Assembly (NCBI GenBank): GCA_905331475.1
Contig: CAJNYU010000397.1
Coordinates: 85,534-149,533 of the forward strand
Source: Rotaria socialis
Lineage: Eukaryota; Rotifera; Eurotatoria; Philodinida; Philodinidae
Reading direction: 5' to 3'
Length of the DNA: 64,000 nt
The position numbers and the translations under genes were made by a program. The notes below the pieces were generated by a model. That model ran no database searches, was not told the DNA's origin, and worked only from the letters and a program-made list of their open reading frames with translations. Numbering within the stretch: the stretch's first letter is position 1; every line of letters starts with the position of its first letter. This document shows, in pieces, positions 12,001-25,441 of this stretch.

Positions 12001-15000
12001 TGGATGCTGATAGTAATCAATGTCATCGTCATCCGTTTGTTCATAATGATATGTCGAATGGTTCATCATTGTTGAGTGTTTTGTAAGAAGTTCCTCGGGT
12101 ATAGGTTGATTATTAGCAAGCCATGACGGTAACTGAAAGGACTCTTCAGTTGGTTTTGTTTGAGATTCTAGTTGGGAATTTATTTCAAGACCATCAACAT
12201 GAATACCAGAATCATTTGATGCCGCAACGTTTTTTCCAAAATTTATTGATTGTTTTTGATTGGATATGTGACCGGATTTTTTCGAATTGTTATTATCTGT
12301 ATTGAATGATGATATACTACTTGCTAATGAAATGAAATCATTTTCTTCAATATTTGTATCTGAAGAAGGTACTTCGCCATCATAGGGTGCTGTCCAACAA
12401 CGGCAAGCAATACGACAACGAACAATACTAAAATGCGCATCCTAATAGGAGAGAAAAGAAACACGACGATGAAAGCAAACGAAAAGTTTATTTCATATCA
12501 TACTTCAAGATAAGCACCGAATGAGCATTCGTATCGTTCATTAGATTCATCAGTTTGATCAAAACTAACACGCACTTGTTTTGATTGGGGAGTACCATTG
12601 CTGAAAAATGAAATAGAACAAAGCGGTTCATACGTCTATACTTATTAATCAAACGTTTCAGAGATCGGGAAAATAATTAATCGTAATTACACTAACGTAA
12701 TAGCCTCTAGCTAATATTCATGTGTTTACTGAACACTTATAATGAGGAGGGATATAAACTGATCGGTTCCGTTGTGGATTAAAGTCTTTCAGTCACCGTT
12801 GGAACTTAAAACTACCGATAATAGATTTCTGCAAGTTGATAAGATCCAAAATACTCGTATCGTCAACTTTTCTATCACCATTTTTATTCAATAATTTCAT
12901 GCAGTTAAGAAACTATTCTAAAAATCCATCAATAATACTCAGTCGTGGCTGTTAATTAAACAATCGGCTCACTTCTTTACAGGCGAGAAGAAACATCATG
13001 ATCTACAAAAAAAATGGATTAAATCAATCATTTTTCTTGTTTGCATTCGTCTAAAAAGGAAGTACGAGCTTTTTGTTGCTGCATTTAGAGTCCCTGATAA
13101 AGTGTCACATCCTCTGTTTCTTAATTATAAATTTAAATTCGAAGTACACAAAATATTATTTCTTGCAAAACAGTCATACCTATCTTTATCATTAGTTTTG
13201 TTTGCAAATGAAGGTCTTAATGTAAGAAATTTTTCAGCATTTTTTCCATAAATTTCTACATCTGTTATATGACGTCGTTGACTACACATAACATGTCGAC
13301 ATGGTATTAAATACCTAAGCAAACAAAAAAAAATTTTCAAGAAAATCCTTTCCTACAAACAAATATTATCATACATGAAAATTAGGCGATACATAACATC
13401 TTCACAGTTGAGATTAATTAACGTATAAAATAAACTAAGTGATACTAATCCAAGCTGAAAAGATTTTCAACAAAAAAGAAAGAACACATTCTATTTAAAA
13501 TATTGTCTTTTATTTTACTTTTGTTGTAAAACTAATTCTTTGTATTAACGTATCCAATAAACTCATTTCATCGATTTTGGCACAAAGTATAAATTTTAAA
13601 AATACTCTTAATAAAGCTGGTTCATAAATTGTACGTATAAACAAATCTAAATAAGCCGTCGCTGCAATGACTTCATCCATGGTATTCTATATTAACAGAA
13701 GATAGAAAAATTTCAATATTAGACAAAATCAGAATGAAAACGTTTTTTTTTAATTCAAACAAGAAAACAAATAAAAATCATGCAACAAGGAAAAGAATAA
13801 TCTTTCTAAAAAATGCAGTATAGCATGCAAAGAAATGTGCAAAATAAAATCAAAGGTAAAATATACTAAGATGAATAAATCTATAATAATTCATGGCTAC
13901 ACTCAGTTGATTTCACACAATATTTACCGAGAAATGTTGTAAATCAGAAAATTTCAATGGTATTTCATGAAGATCCTATGAAAGAAGAAATTTGCACACG
14001 TTCACACCCACACATAACATATTGAGCATATTAATGTATATATTTTCATGTGAAAGAAAGATTTTAATCAGTTGTTTTTTAAGCATCCAACATGCTGCTT
14101 GAAATTAATTTGAAAATAGAAAGAAATAACTCACCTGATGAATACTAGGTCCAAGAACAGGAACTAGAAATCCATGATAAATAAATTGTAATAGATGATG
14201 ACCAATTATTGGATGAGCAATCTAATGAAAGATATAAATTTCAATAGTTCTTTTTTTCTATCGGCAAAATAAATTTTCTACTTGAATAACATCATTACAA
14301 AATTGTAATGAATTCATAAATTGCACCAATGATGGATTTTCTGACCATTCTTGTTTTGTTAATATAAACCATTCATCATTGTTCGTTGCTAAACGATGCG
14401 GTAGATCAGAATAGAGTGCACTTAAACCTGTTGCTAAGATCTATAAGATGATTAGTGTCATTTATTCATCTTTTAATAATTTAATATGAATTCTTTTACC
14501 GGACAAAAATTTGTATTTTCTACAATATATTTTGCTATTGGTTCATTGCGATACGATAACTGCATAATAAGTAATAATGCATCACGAGCTTGTTGGCCTA
14601 AAAAGAATTAAAATTCAAAAATGCGCCGATGTAAATCAATAATTTTCTAAAAAAAGGCAATACGAAAATAAAAAAGACCAACACAACAAGGCTTTTATAA
14701 AAATCAAACCAAACATGCTATAAAATCTTTTCGAATGATATTATTTAGTAGAATAAACCTTCTTTTCCCCACCTGTAGTAATACCCAGAGCAGATGGTTT
14801 ATCTAAATGAGATAGATTTTTTGATGAAATCAAAAATTTATATCTCAAAAGTTTCTTGTTCTTTCTTAGTTAAAAAAAACAAACGAAGATAATGAAAGTA
14901 TCCTACCAGCAAGTCCATCGCGATGAACAAATGGAATTAGAAGTGAAAAGATTACAAATTTTGATGGACCATGTTCAGCACTGATATCAAAGCAAAGCTC

Positions 15001-17006
15001 CAATAGTGTTGGATTTCTTGTAATACTGACACAAACCTAGAAAAGTATATATTCATCAATCATTATGTTCAAATGAATTCTATTAGTTTTGATCTACATT
15101 CTTTTCCTATTAACTTTGGTTGCATTGGAATTCTTATGCTCAATCATTCTGTTTTCGTGACACTCACAGATTGATTTTTGTTGTTCTTTTCGATGAAAAA
15201 AAACATTCTGAAAGTAAGTGCAAACTTTGTTGTATCGCGTGAGACATTAATCATAAATAACTAATGAACTTCAGCAAACAATAAAAAATACATGAGAGTC
15301 ATAAAAGCGATTATGGTTTTGTTTTACTAGTATGTAGTGTGGAAAGCGAAATCGTATAGTTGTCCGCCATTTATTCTTTGGCATATTGGCATTTATAATT
15401 TGATTTACTGTCTGCTCATTCTAAAGTCACTGTTTTTAGAAATAAATCTCTGTCTACATAAGTATTCAGACAATTATTGAACTTTTATATATTCCAATAC
15501 ATAGAAGAATAAAAAAAAAAGGTGAGACAAACAAGATTTCTTCTTAATGACAAATCCTATAAAACGATATAATGCTTTTTTATTTTCTCAGATTTGTTTG
15601 ATATATACAGAGAATTAATAAATCATGAAATGGGATGTAGCCTATACTTTTTGGTAACATATTGGTGATGAAAAAAGAAATAACCTTCAGTATTCTTATG
15701 AATACAATAACAACTGGGAATTTTAATTAAGCTGTACTGTTATTGAAATATGATACTGTTGTTGCAATAGAATCTATTAGCAGATTATCTTAAAATCTCT
15801 ACTTCCATAAGTAGATTAGCTGCACGTGTTTCTGCTTTGTAGTAAATAGAATAAATCTTCTATCTCTCAGCTGTTAAAACATGCTCGTATTGTCGTTGAA
15901 AGACGTCACGTTAGAGGCTACCATATAGCGTAGTAAATAATACTATTATTCTAGATTAAGAATCTATTGCCAATAATCCGTATAAACGTGACCATCGGAC
16001 AATATGCAAAGCTATTATAACATAATGTATACTATCAAATTCTCATACTTGATTGAGCACAACAATCATATGTTTTTCAATAAGTTCTAATGATGTTGAT
16101 GATTCGCATGATCGAAGTAGATTGAGCAATGGTTTAAACTAGAAAATAATAGTATGAAAAAATATTTTGAATGCTACATGATTTTTCGACAAATACAATT
16201 TGTTTGTGAAAGAGAAGTTCATGTTGAGCACGGCTAAGAAGAAATTCAAAGCAACGTAATTGATGATATTTAAGATCTGATGCATATTCAGGACAACTTA
16301 ATGACCAAACAAAAAATGTATCAAGTATAGATTCAGCAATAAAATATAAGAGTACAGGACCGGGACGATCGTGACTAGCGACTTCATTAGTGAGCAATGT
16401 GACTGCATGTTGAAAATGGGATGTAACACAAGTAATATCATCTTGATCAATGAGACTTTTTTGAAATATTTGTAAAATTTGTTTCCAATGTTGTCGAAGA
16501 ACCTAAATTGTGATAAAAAAAAAGAAAATGATCACATCTGGTTTATTGATTAATCAATAATTTTTATTCTCTACTTCTTCAATTACTTGCATGACTTAGT
16601 TTGATCATACAGCGATGCTGTAACTAGATGTTATGGTCGAAGTTGTTTTTCCCGTTCTTTCGTTCTCTCAATCCGGATACAATGATCTTTATGATGACTA
16701 TCAATATTTGCCAGTTTTTTGGATGACAGCAAAAAAACAACCCAACAACTAGAATGTCGATGATCTATCTTTCTCGCATTTCCTCTTATGCAATATTTTC
16801 ATTCTCGTCACGTAAATATCGAAATTCCGATGAACTTTTCGCTTATTTAATCATATCAATATGCCGTGTAGGTCAAGAATATACTTCTATTTTGATGTAT
16901 TATTATTATTAGAACATAAATAATTCTTTATACTAACTGTTAGTTCTATGCTAGTCTCGTCGTCCAAGCTTTCAACACTATGATGTCGTTTCCACTGAAG
17001 AGTCAT
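9018..17006 (-). CDS. FHIP1: FHIP family protein (FTS and Hook-interacting protein, formerly FAM160)
   Basis: FHIP is the scaffold of the FTS-Hook-FHIP complex, which couples dynein/dynactin to endosomes. Twenty coding exons join in frame to 1125 aa, near the ~1000 aa of animal FHIP1. Exons, 5' to 3': 17006-16938, 16502-16197, 16138-16049, 15036-14907, 14802-14773, 14597-14500, 14440-14282, 14221-14135, 13975-13928, 13686-13519, 13454-13375, 13314-13180, 12600-12504, 12441-11304, 10148-9970, 9910-9797, 9734-9662, 9599-9555, 9400-9271, 9219-9018. Family blocks in order: PTLLELCFDIS and FVIFSLLIPFVHRDGLA, then GQQARDALLL, IYEPALLRVFLKF, LGLVSLSLFYTLINLNCEDV, YLIPCRHVM, CRCWTAPYDGE, a 300+ aa polar insert in the long exon, then RLAHYPQPLLRSLLL and the C-terminal FLKELAAVTLEHS. 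Two introns are about 1.0-1.15 kb and show nothing coding. A spliced leader or 5'UTR exon is implied by an acceptor at about 17026, about 19 nt before the ATG. The family call is very firm; the FHIP1 versus FHIP2 subtype is inferred from length. Confidence 0.93.
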
Positions 17007-20000
17007 GATTGTTGTACCAAGACATCTAAAAATAACATATATCGAATACAAGTGATTGAGGCTTTTTTTTCTTTCTGATAAAAATTGAATAAAAAAAAAA
17101 GCAAAGTATGACAAATCATGCTTCATTAGGTATTTCACCAAATCAATCGATCAATCACAAGCAGCAAATAGAGTGTCTGCCGATACAGAATAGAAATAAC
17201 AACAAGAAAACTGTGACTCATATGAAGCGATACAGGACTACTCAACTCAACTCAACTCAACTCAACTGATATGTAATTTTTTCGGAGATAATTCACCAAT
17301 AGAAAAAGTCCAATAAGACACAAGAAATAATTACGTTGAAAATTGACAGAAGTTCGATTTTATATTTGAGAAATAGTATAAAGAAAGAATCAGTATCATC
17401 TGTCATTCATGAAATATTTGCTCGACATAACATAGATGTCACTCACTATTATTGAACATCTCGCTCTCACTCTACAACATATCTTAGTCTAGATATAATG
17501 ATCGAACAAAGCGTATATGAAAGTTATGCTATTAAATATTGATTCTCTTCATGGTTTGTTGACATAGTGAAACGACTTATAATTACTTTTTGTTGTAGAA
17601 CAAAGACTGATCATTGAGCATTTCGTCAGAGTATCATCTGACATGTAAATACACCATGGTATACTAACTGATGCTCAATTATAAATCACTTTTTTTTTCG
17701 AAAAGAACTCGACACATTTTAAGGAAGAGAACGTATTACTCTAGCTGCTTTTTTTTTTTAAATATTTTGAATTTTAGACAAACTATACTTCTTAAACTAT
17801 CGAACTGAGAATTTTCGGTTCGTAGAAATAAAATAATAATCGTTTTAAATGATTATATGCTAATCAAAGAGTCTATAGTGAAAATGGAGCATGATACTGC
17901 AAGACATAAGGATTACAGTATGTTATTTATTGAGAATTTTGTTCAAGATAAAAATTCGTTTTTACTATCGCCGAATGATATTTAAGCATTGATTATGACA
18001 TAGAGTTGTTTAGTTTGTTTGGAAATCTAGTAAATACATTATTGCAAGTTCTCTAAAATTTTGTTTTCGTAATTACTATTTTAACTTCGGTATCGATATG
18101 ATTGGGTACTTACGGATTTGATTAATTCTACTATAACACGGCAAATGTTTTCAAAGACACAAATCAAACATTTCGTTTATAATAACTACACTTGCGGTTC
18201 GATAAGCTTAAAAATTTTTTTTTCAACCAATTGCTGATCGCATTAACAAGCAAAAATAAAAGTGCGTAATTTATAACGAAAACTCCCCTTATATAATTAA
18301 GCAAACAATCGGCTTTTATTGGATAGATAAACAAAAACTAATAGTCACTTTGTTTGAGCAGAGCACAATAACAATATTCATCGTTGACTTAGTAAAATTA
18401 TTGCTTGACAAACATTGATTATTTTCTGATCATAGAATGCCGACATGCTACTATCTTGAAAAGTGTGAAGATAACATTTTTCAGTGTATGGAGTAATCAA
18501 GTATTTGATAAAAAGGAGTTCACTTTTTTTTTGTAATCTAGTATCGACTACGCCATGATGAATTGAAATGAAATAGGTAAATAAATCATTTTCATAATTT
18601 GAAATCTCGATTGCTGATGAATCGAATGATTTTTTTTATAATGGTAACTGAAATTAATCGAAATATACATTGAAAATTGTTTAATAAAAGATTTGTACAA
18701 TACTTGATTTCGCATTGAACGATCACGTATTTCGTCTCATTACATCAATTTATAAAGTTTACAATATTTTCATTGATTTGAAGATGAAATTTCAAATACG
18801 TATCAATATTGGTTTTCATCGTGTTAAATTTTCCTCTTGTGAGGTCAACAAAACGCATCAAGATGGAAAAAATGACAAAGAATTCTATTCAGCAAGGACC
18901 ATGAGTCAATAAATGCTTCATTTTTTCTTCCTTATTTTATTGACTGTCATTTTCGAGAAAAATGATGTATCACCGAAGAATCTTTTATTATTCTACGTAT
19001 CAATTAACAATATGAAATGAATAAGAAGCTAAACGAAGGCGTACGATGCTGCGGGAGCAACGTTTTTCATGATGATCATCGTTAGATAAGAGCTAAATGT
19101 AAAGGGCACTAAAAACATTCTATTCGCCAATACTCTAGGGAAATATTCTAAGGCGTATTTCGTTGGTGCTTCCTCCTACGATGCTTCAACAACAAACTTG
19201 TGCGTTCGATTAAATAAGCGATGAACATAGAGCATTATTCCTTGCTTAGAGTATGTGTAACACAGAATTACTGCTGTCGAATCCAAAATTTTTCTACAAA
19301 ACAGATCATAATGCAACTTGGCTGAATTTCAGTTGTGGTAGTTTTTGACTGCTCGTGCATCGTTCAACAACAGTCAAATCTTCAACTAGCGTTCTTACTC
19401 TCTATTCTAATGATATCAGCATATTAGGCTACTAGTAGTTACATCGTATACAAGATTGAAATTGATCTATCTACACTTTTTCAATAAATAATACGACGAT
19501 TGAACATAGAACTAATTTTATTTCTGTTGGAGCTCGTCTACAAGTCGGCGCATATTGTACAAAAACTTTGGAAGGTTTCTCCTTTTGTAGTGAAGCACTC
19601 ACTATATTTGTTGAATGCAGTGGAAGCCAATTGTATTCTCAAGTTGTTGTTAGCGAAATAGATTTTTCTAGCAATCAACCGTCTTCACTTTAAAATAGTA
19701 TTGCTCTAGTTAGTTACAGTAATTTTCGTTTTATATTGACAATATGTTTCGATTATGTCTCTTCTTTATTGTAAGGAGGGCAATTTTATTTTAGTAATAC
19801 AATCAACGTCGAAGATTATATAGTCAAATTCAATCTTTTATTTTAATTATTCATACGATAGATAAATAAAGCACTTGAAAGAGAAGTTAAATGTAATAAT
19901 AAAAAGACCCTGCAATATATATTTTATTTTTCTTCAAACATTTAACTTGTTTGGCAAGATCGTAAGTGTCCTTGGTTCGCTTATATTACTTTTTATACAT

Positions 20001-20132
20001 ATTTCTGCTATTATAAATTCATAAAATTTAACCAGTTGTATTTTCAACAATGAAAATACCTTGTTTATGTGTATCGAAAATCAAATAGTTTTTTTCTTTA
20101 TTTATCTTGTATAAAAACAAAAAGACAATGTT
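17007..20132. other. 3.1-kb gene-poor spacer
   Basis: No supported gene. It contains a (CTCAA)n run at 17241-17267 and a possible decayed coding stretch on the minus strand at about 19027-19322, where about 95 codons are interrupted by a single TAG. The rest is AT-rich with no clear splice-bounded exons. Confidence 0.45.
17241..17267. repeat. Pentanucleotide microsatellite (CTCAA)5
   Basis: Five perfect CTCAA units plus a partial unit, non-coding. Confidence 0.9.
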
Positions 20133-23100
20133 TTATGATTGAATATTTGCAATGAATGATGTATCTGATAAACTCTGTAAATAATCTGCACCACATTTTT
20201 TCATCCATTGAGAATCGTTTATAGGTGGATAATATAGAAAACACACTGGATCGATGGGTGAACTAGCATGATATAATGATGGAGCTTTTAATAATGATGT
20301 TAGTGTACCGAGTAGACTGACGGATACAAAAATTATAAGAAAAAGCCGATCAAAAATTAAAGCAATAAAACGCCATTCTTCAACGATCTAAATATTAAAA
20401 GAACATGTTTAGAATTAGAATTATTATAACGATACAGTGCTTAAGCTTCAGATACAAAAATCATATTGAAAGATAATTGACAAACGATTGAATAGATCTT
20501 TTCTTTGGCTTATATATATATATACGTATGTATGGGATTCAAATAATTGCCAACATTTTCAATTTAGAATAGAAGAATATAATTTCATTGAAAATAACTG
20601 ATATCTAATGACTCGACGAGCCTTCTATTGTATTTTCTTCTACACGTAAACTGTAGTCAGACTAGAACCATTTGAGTGCATGACTTATTGATAAAAGCAA
20701 TCTGGGAACAACTCGAGATAGTGTCTTCCAAAAACAAAAGAAACCTAACGATCCATTATAGAATTGAGCAAGCATGAAAATTGAATATTCTAATACCGAT
20801 ATATTTACTTTCGTTAAAACCTTCAGTAATGGCAATAAAAATACAGTATATTGAAAGTATCGAACAGATGTTGATTTTAGGAATGTGTTGATTAAAATAA
20901 CTACAACTATGCAACAGAAGGTCATTTGCCTGAATCTCTTCAATCATTTTTCTATGATAATATCAGATAGTTTGGCAAAAATAAATTCATATTGCATCCT
21001 ATTTTCATACGACGTTCATCGATATGATCCCATCGCTTGTTGAAATATGTTTTTTAATCTATTTCTTCTATTCTTAGTTATTTGCCCTTGAAATTTCATT
21101 TCAAGTAGTTTCCACAGCATGAGATCAAATGTGGTTAAAAAGAAAACTCGACCCTAGTCTAATTTTTAGGTAACAAACAGCTCTGAATTAAAAACTCACT
21201 TCTTTTTCAGTTTGAGCATTTTCGATTTGCTCTGCAATGTAAGCAATATGATCAGCTGTTATTCTAGCAATTTGCCTTCGTTGATCATTTTTCCATGGAA
21301 ATGTTGAACGTTGATTATCAATACTTTCGTAGGGTTGCGATTTAACATATACATATCTTGGTGGTACAGGTGGTCGTTCCATAAGTAGAAGTTTTGGTAA
21401 ATAAATTAGAAGCGTTTTTCGAAGTAATGGTGACATATGCGAAGTTGAATGACGACGAAAATGTACATTAAGTGTTATTATTGTTATTATAATTGATAAA
21501 TTTACAATTACAATCGTAAACAATAAATATTTACCAAGTAATGGGATAACTAATGACGTCGGTGGAATAAGTTCAATGAGTAGTAAATAAAATACAAGTA
21601 AAGCAACGAGAATCGATATTGATAGTGTTATTTTCTTTTTGCTATCGGATGGTAATAGAAAAACGAGTACAGCAAGAACAGATATATTAACACATGGTAC
21701 TATTAAATTAACTATGTAAAATAGTGGTTTTCGTTGTACAGTACATGTAAATGTTAAATCAAGAAAAACTTCCACGCAACAAGCATAGATTTTTTCGTGA
21801 CGAATTGCTCGAAGATCTTTAAAAGATACATGAATGTTTTTTCTTTTCTTATTCTTATTCTTATTTTACTTAAAATTTCCCATTCAATCGATGGAGTGTA
21901 ATCTTCAAGATCCCAACCACGTTCAAGAACAGAAGATTCGTTATTCGTTAAAAATTGTAAATTAACAAGAGAACCCTAAAAAGAAAGAAAGAAAATTAAT
22001 ATTCAATTAAAAATTTCTCTTCTAGATTTACATGATATGACCATGTACCAAATTTAAGTGTACAATTTTGTATGTCAAATGGATAATATTGAATATCAAT
22101 GGAACAATAAGATTTATAAACCATTGGAGGATTCTATTGAAAAAAAACGATACTCTTACAAAAACAAGAAAACTATATTGAACAATATAGACAAACCCAT
22201 TTTACTATTCCATCATATCGAATTTGTGCTTTTGATCTTGTTGTTATTTGATAGTCACCATCAGCATCTGAAGGAAAAGAAAACTAGACTATCATAATTC
22301 ATTGAAAATAAGTTTCAGTTACTATTGTATAAAACAAGATCTGGTTTCCAAATTAAGTCACTAGGCATTTGTATATATTCTATACCATCATAGTCTTCTG
22401 GAGACCATATAAGACTAACATCTTGCCATTCCTAGATTTATATATCATTGTAATTGAATTGAGAAAAATAATAATAATCAGAGATTGACTTACGTGTAGT
22501 ACGTACACATGTGTTTGCATTAATTGATTTTTTTCATCCTGAATCAAATTGATTAATTGTATATTATGTTAATAGGCTTATTTTAGCATTTTTTGTTTTT
22601 CTTGATCGCAGTTAGAAGATTAGATATTAGTAGTAATCTTATCATTATATTCCTATATCCGCTGACAGATAGGTTCTATCGTCATGTTTACTCGTTACTT
22701 TATTTAAGACGTTTATGTGTAGAGATCCGCGTCTTTGTTCTTTGCTTAAGATTATTTCCCTTGCGAGAGGAAACAAGTGTATTCCTATAAATTATGTCTT
22801 TTCCTATCTTGTAACTGCATTATATCATGCTGATATATATACTAAAGAAATACGCCGATGGACAATCTTATTTGTATACATATGTATACATACCACATCC
22901 GCTATTTGTATTAGTTTGAGACCAATTTTGACGTTCACAAGATCAGTATTATTTCTTACTGGGCGAACATTTTTATTGTAATTTGACATTAAATTATGGT
23001 AGAGTTCGTACGTTTTTTGACTATGAACTAAAAGAAAAAAAGAACATCATCGGTTATCTATAATGTTTTGATAATTAAATTACCTAAGTTTAGTATAATA

Positions 23101-23141
23101 TTAAATACAATAAATAGATACAACAACAAGGATTGCTTCAT
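20133..23141 (-). CDS. Nicotinic acetylcholine receptor-like subunit (Cys-loop ligand-gated ion channel, alpha-type)
   Basis: Nine exons join to 498 aa: 23141-23084, 23027-22894, 22538-22494, 22431-22323, 22267-22197, 22133-22032, 21975-21870, 21816-21200, 20387-20133. Landmarks: signal peptide (~1-22); [13 protein letters not shown]; loop [16 protein letters not shown]; Cys-loop C149...C163 around YYPFD; loop B GTWSYH; loop C with vicinal C221-C222 preceded by Y219, the hallmark of alpha-type, acetylcholine-binding subunits; M1-M3 (~240-330); a short M3-M4 loop; M4 in the last exon. It acts as a plasma-membrane pentameric channel subunit. The pore is unusual: where cation channels have D-S-G-E-K before M2, this has D-S-K-K-K. 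The -1' Glu is thus Lys269 and position 9' is Val279 rather than Leu. Glu at 20' is kept. The 812-nt last intron holds no supported gene. Family assignment is firm; ion selectivity is uncertain. Confidence 0.93.
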
Positions 23142-23844
23142 TTTGAATATACGACAACAAATACTTTAATATTGAATAGTAACATTTGTTTTTCGATAAA
23201 CGCAGCTGTGGCTGTGATCTCGTAGTTTTCTTCTGTGTATTATGATGACGAACAATTGATAATGATCAATTTAACAGTACTCATTTTTCTGCTTTTTCTC
23301 TCTATCCATTAGCTTTATATGGTCTCGAATCGAACTCTCAATAAATAGATATAGTTCGTATAAGAAATAGAGACGAAAGCAGAAGAGGCACAAGAAAAGA
23401 GAGCACATAGAATCTAAAGAAAGCGAGATGAAAGACATTCTTGTCATCGGCTACAATATTGATAACAAGGAAAAAAGGCAACATAGAGAGGAAAAGAACG
23501 AGTGATGACAATTCCAAAATAAGCAAAAGAAATAGCATCCCTTCGTGCATATAGTTTTGTCGACTAAATTAGTCATGCAAATATTGAGAAGAGTGTTTGC
23601 CAATGAGAGTAATCAATTATCCATGGTATTTGTTATATGAAAAAGAAATCGAAATAATAAAAATGTTCTAACCTTTCAATCTGATTTTATTTTCTCATTG
23701 CTTATCATATTCTTGTATCTTCTTCAACTAAACCCTTGAGTGATAATGAAACTATTAAGTGGAAAAGAAGGAGGCCGTATTCGGAAAAAAAACAAATCTT
23801 GATTAGTTTCTTTTGATAAAAATCTTTTAGATGTTACATTCTGT

Positions 23845-23877
23845 CTTCTTCTTCTTCTTCTTCTTCTTCTTCTTCTT
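23845..23877. repeat. Trinucleotide microsatellite (CTT)11
   Basis: Perfect CTT repeat. On the minus strand it appears as a poly-Arg stretch in a spurious open frame. Confidence 0.92.
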
Positions 23878-24373
23878 GTGCCTAATATTTTCTCTTTTTT
23901 TTTTGAGCACATTCATTAAGATTTGACAGAACCATCTGGTTCCATTGATAATGCTTTTGTATGTTACGTGCAAGGTTCATTAGGACTACAGAATATTGCT
24001 TATTTTCTAATGTTAGTATTTTTCTTATGTATTCGTATTGATATAATTAAATAAAATATTGTTTATTTGTATTTATTGACATAGACGTATATTTTGAAAA
24101 GTACAATTTGATGCTATGAAAATAATTTATATGCCAATTAAAACAAGTATAGAAATCTATTGGTATATATATTTAATGGTAGCATGAAGATGCGTCCTAG
24201 AGAGCAGTCAGATTTCCGCTGTCACTAAGGCGAACAGCTGCGTGTCTTTTTACACCGATTACCATAAGAGATACTCATGAGTTCTAATTGATAAAAATCA
24301 ATTTTTTTCTAGTAAGTATACTCGTTGCATTACAAACCAGAAGGCATCCGTTTATTTTAGAAAGTGGTTTTAT

Positions 24374-24405
24374 ATAAAATAAAATAAAATAAAATAAAAT
24401 AAAAT
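24374..24405. repeat. Pentanucleotide microsatellite (AAAAT)n
   Basis: About six AAAAT units immediately downstream of the parkin-like stop codon, therefore in its 3' flank. Confidence 0.9.
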
Positions 24406-24413
24406 GAAGCTAA

Positions 24414-25441
24414 CTAAAACCAATGAGATTGAATACAATCATTACGAAATTCTAATTCACAAATCCAACACCAGGTCATACCACAACGTGTACACGAGAT
24501 TGCATTACAACCACCTACATTTCAAATAAAAAATAGACTATTAAGGCAACGAAATTCTTTTTTACGAACCATCTTTTTCAGTATTTACAGAACATCCTGG
24601 ACATTTTTTATAAACTGCTAGTGATGATTCACGTCGAGTATCAAATAATTGATACCAATACTAATAATAATAATAATAATAATAATACATCATAAAATTT
24701 ATTATGCTTTCATTTTCGAATAATCTTCTTACTGAAAATGCTTGATTATCATTTTGACTATCGGTTTGGCATTTACATATTTGCAATGCATCATCTGTCC
24801 AAAGTGTTTTACAACTTCTACAGAATGCTTTCTAAAATAAAATTTCGAATAGAAACAAAACTGAAATCAATCTTGTTTTTTCATACCCCACAACCAATAG
24901 GTAATGGACACCGAACTTTTAAATTACTTTCATCAAGTATAAGTCCACAACCACACGATGCGGTTGGACAAAGAACACCTTGATGATAAAATACGTATTC
25001 TTCAGCACCAAATGTTTTATATCGTTCGTACTAAAAAATAGAATTGATAAATCTCGCCATAATTTTTATTTTGAGCAAATATCTACATTTGATTTATCCA
25101 TTAAACAAAAAATATGTAATTCACGAAGAAGTGTATTGGAACAACCATTTGGACATCCAAGACTATATCCAATATTTGCATCATATTTAAATTGACGACT
25201 ATTCAATTTTGATATAGAATATTTTTTAAAACATGAAAGACATACATGATGATTACAATCGAACACAACAGTTAAATCCCTTTAAAAAAAGATGACATGA
25301 AAACTATCTAGATAAATATAAGTTTCTTACGTCATTTACTTACTTTTCATATAAACAAACACAGCACTCCTTTTGATCTTTATTGTCTTTTATTATTGAT
25401 GATAAATGTGCATATGGAGTACTACTAACTTGGCAAGCCAT
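24414..25441 (-). CDS. PRKN: Short parkin-like RBR E3 ubiquitin ligase (RING1-IBR-RING2 only)
   Basis: Six exons (25441-25344, 25279-25087, 25030-24887, 24831-24733, 24660-24570, 24514-24414) give 241 aa, about half of human parkin. RING1 starts at C26-x2-C29 and continues with C41, H44, C46 and C49, then LGCPNGC. The IBR begins YERYKTFGAEE and has GVLCP...CGCGL...GCGKAFCRSC. A Trp-containing linker (YWYQLFD) sits where parkin has its REP. RING2 ends in CWICELEF and a terminal HWF, as in parkin (HWFDV). The catalytic thioester Cys is kept (GGC, C211), but the following parkin/HHARI His is Ala213 and the parkin Glu444 position is Thr222. The Ubl and RING0 domains are absent. The frame stays open upstream of the ATG to an acceptor at 25511, so another 5' exon or a trans-spliced leader is possible, but no Ubl-like sequence was seen up to the next gene. 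Parkin ancestry is firm; catalytic competence is doubtful. Confidence 0.88.

Larger units (their letters stand above)
23142..24413. other. Spacer between receptor and parkin-like genes
   Basis: No supported gene. It holds a (CTT)11 tract at 23845-23877 and an (AAAAT)n tract at 24374-24405. A locally GC-richer patch at about 24185-24265 has a short possible stem (GCTGT...ACAGC) of unknown meaning. Confidence 0.5.

Noticed and set aside
20662..20947. Two hydrophobic minus-strand frames between the last two receptor exons
   Set aside because: They lie in the 812-nt intron of the nicotinic-type gene, overlap each other in different frames, and show no splice or domain support.
23724..23912. Poly-Arg minus-strand frame
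   Set aside because: Produced by the (CTT)11 microsatellite.
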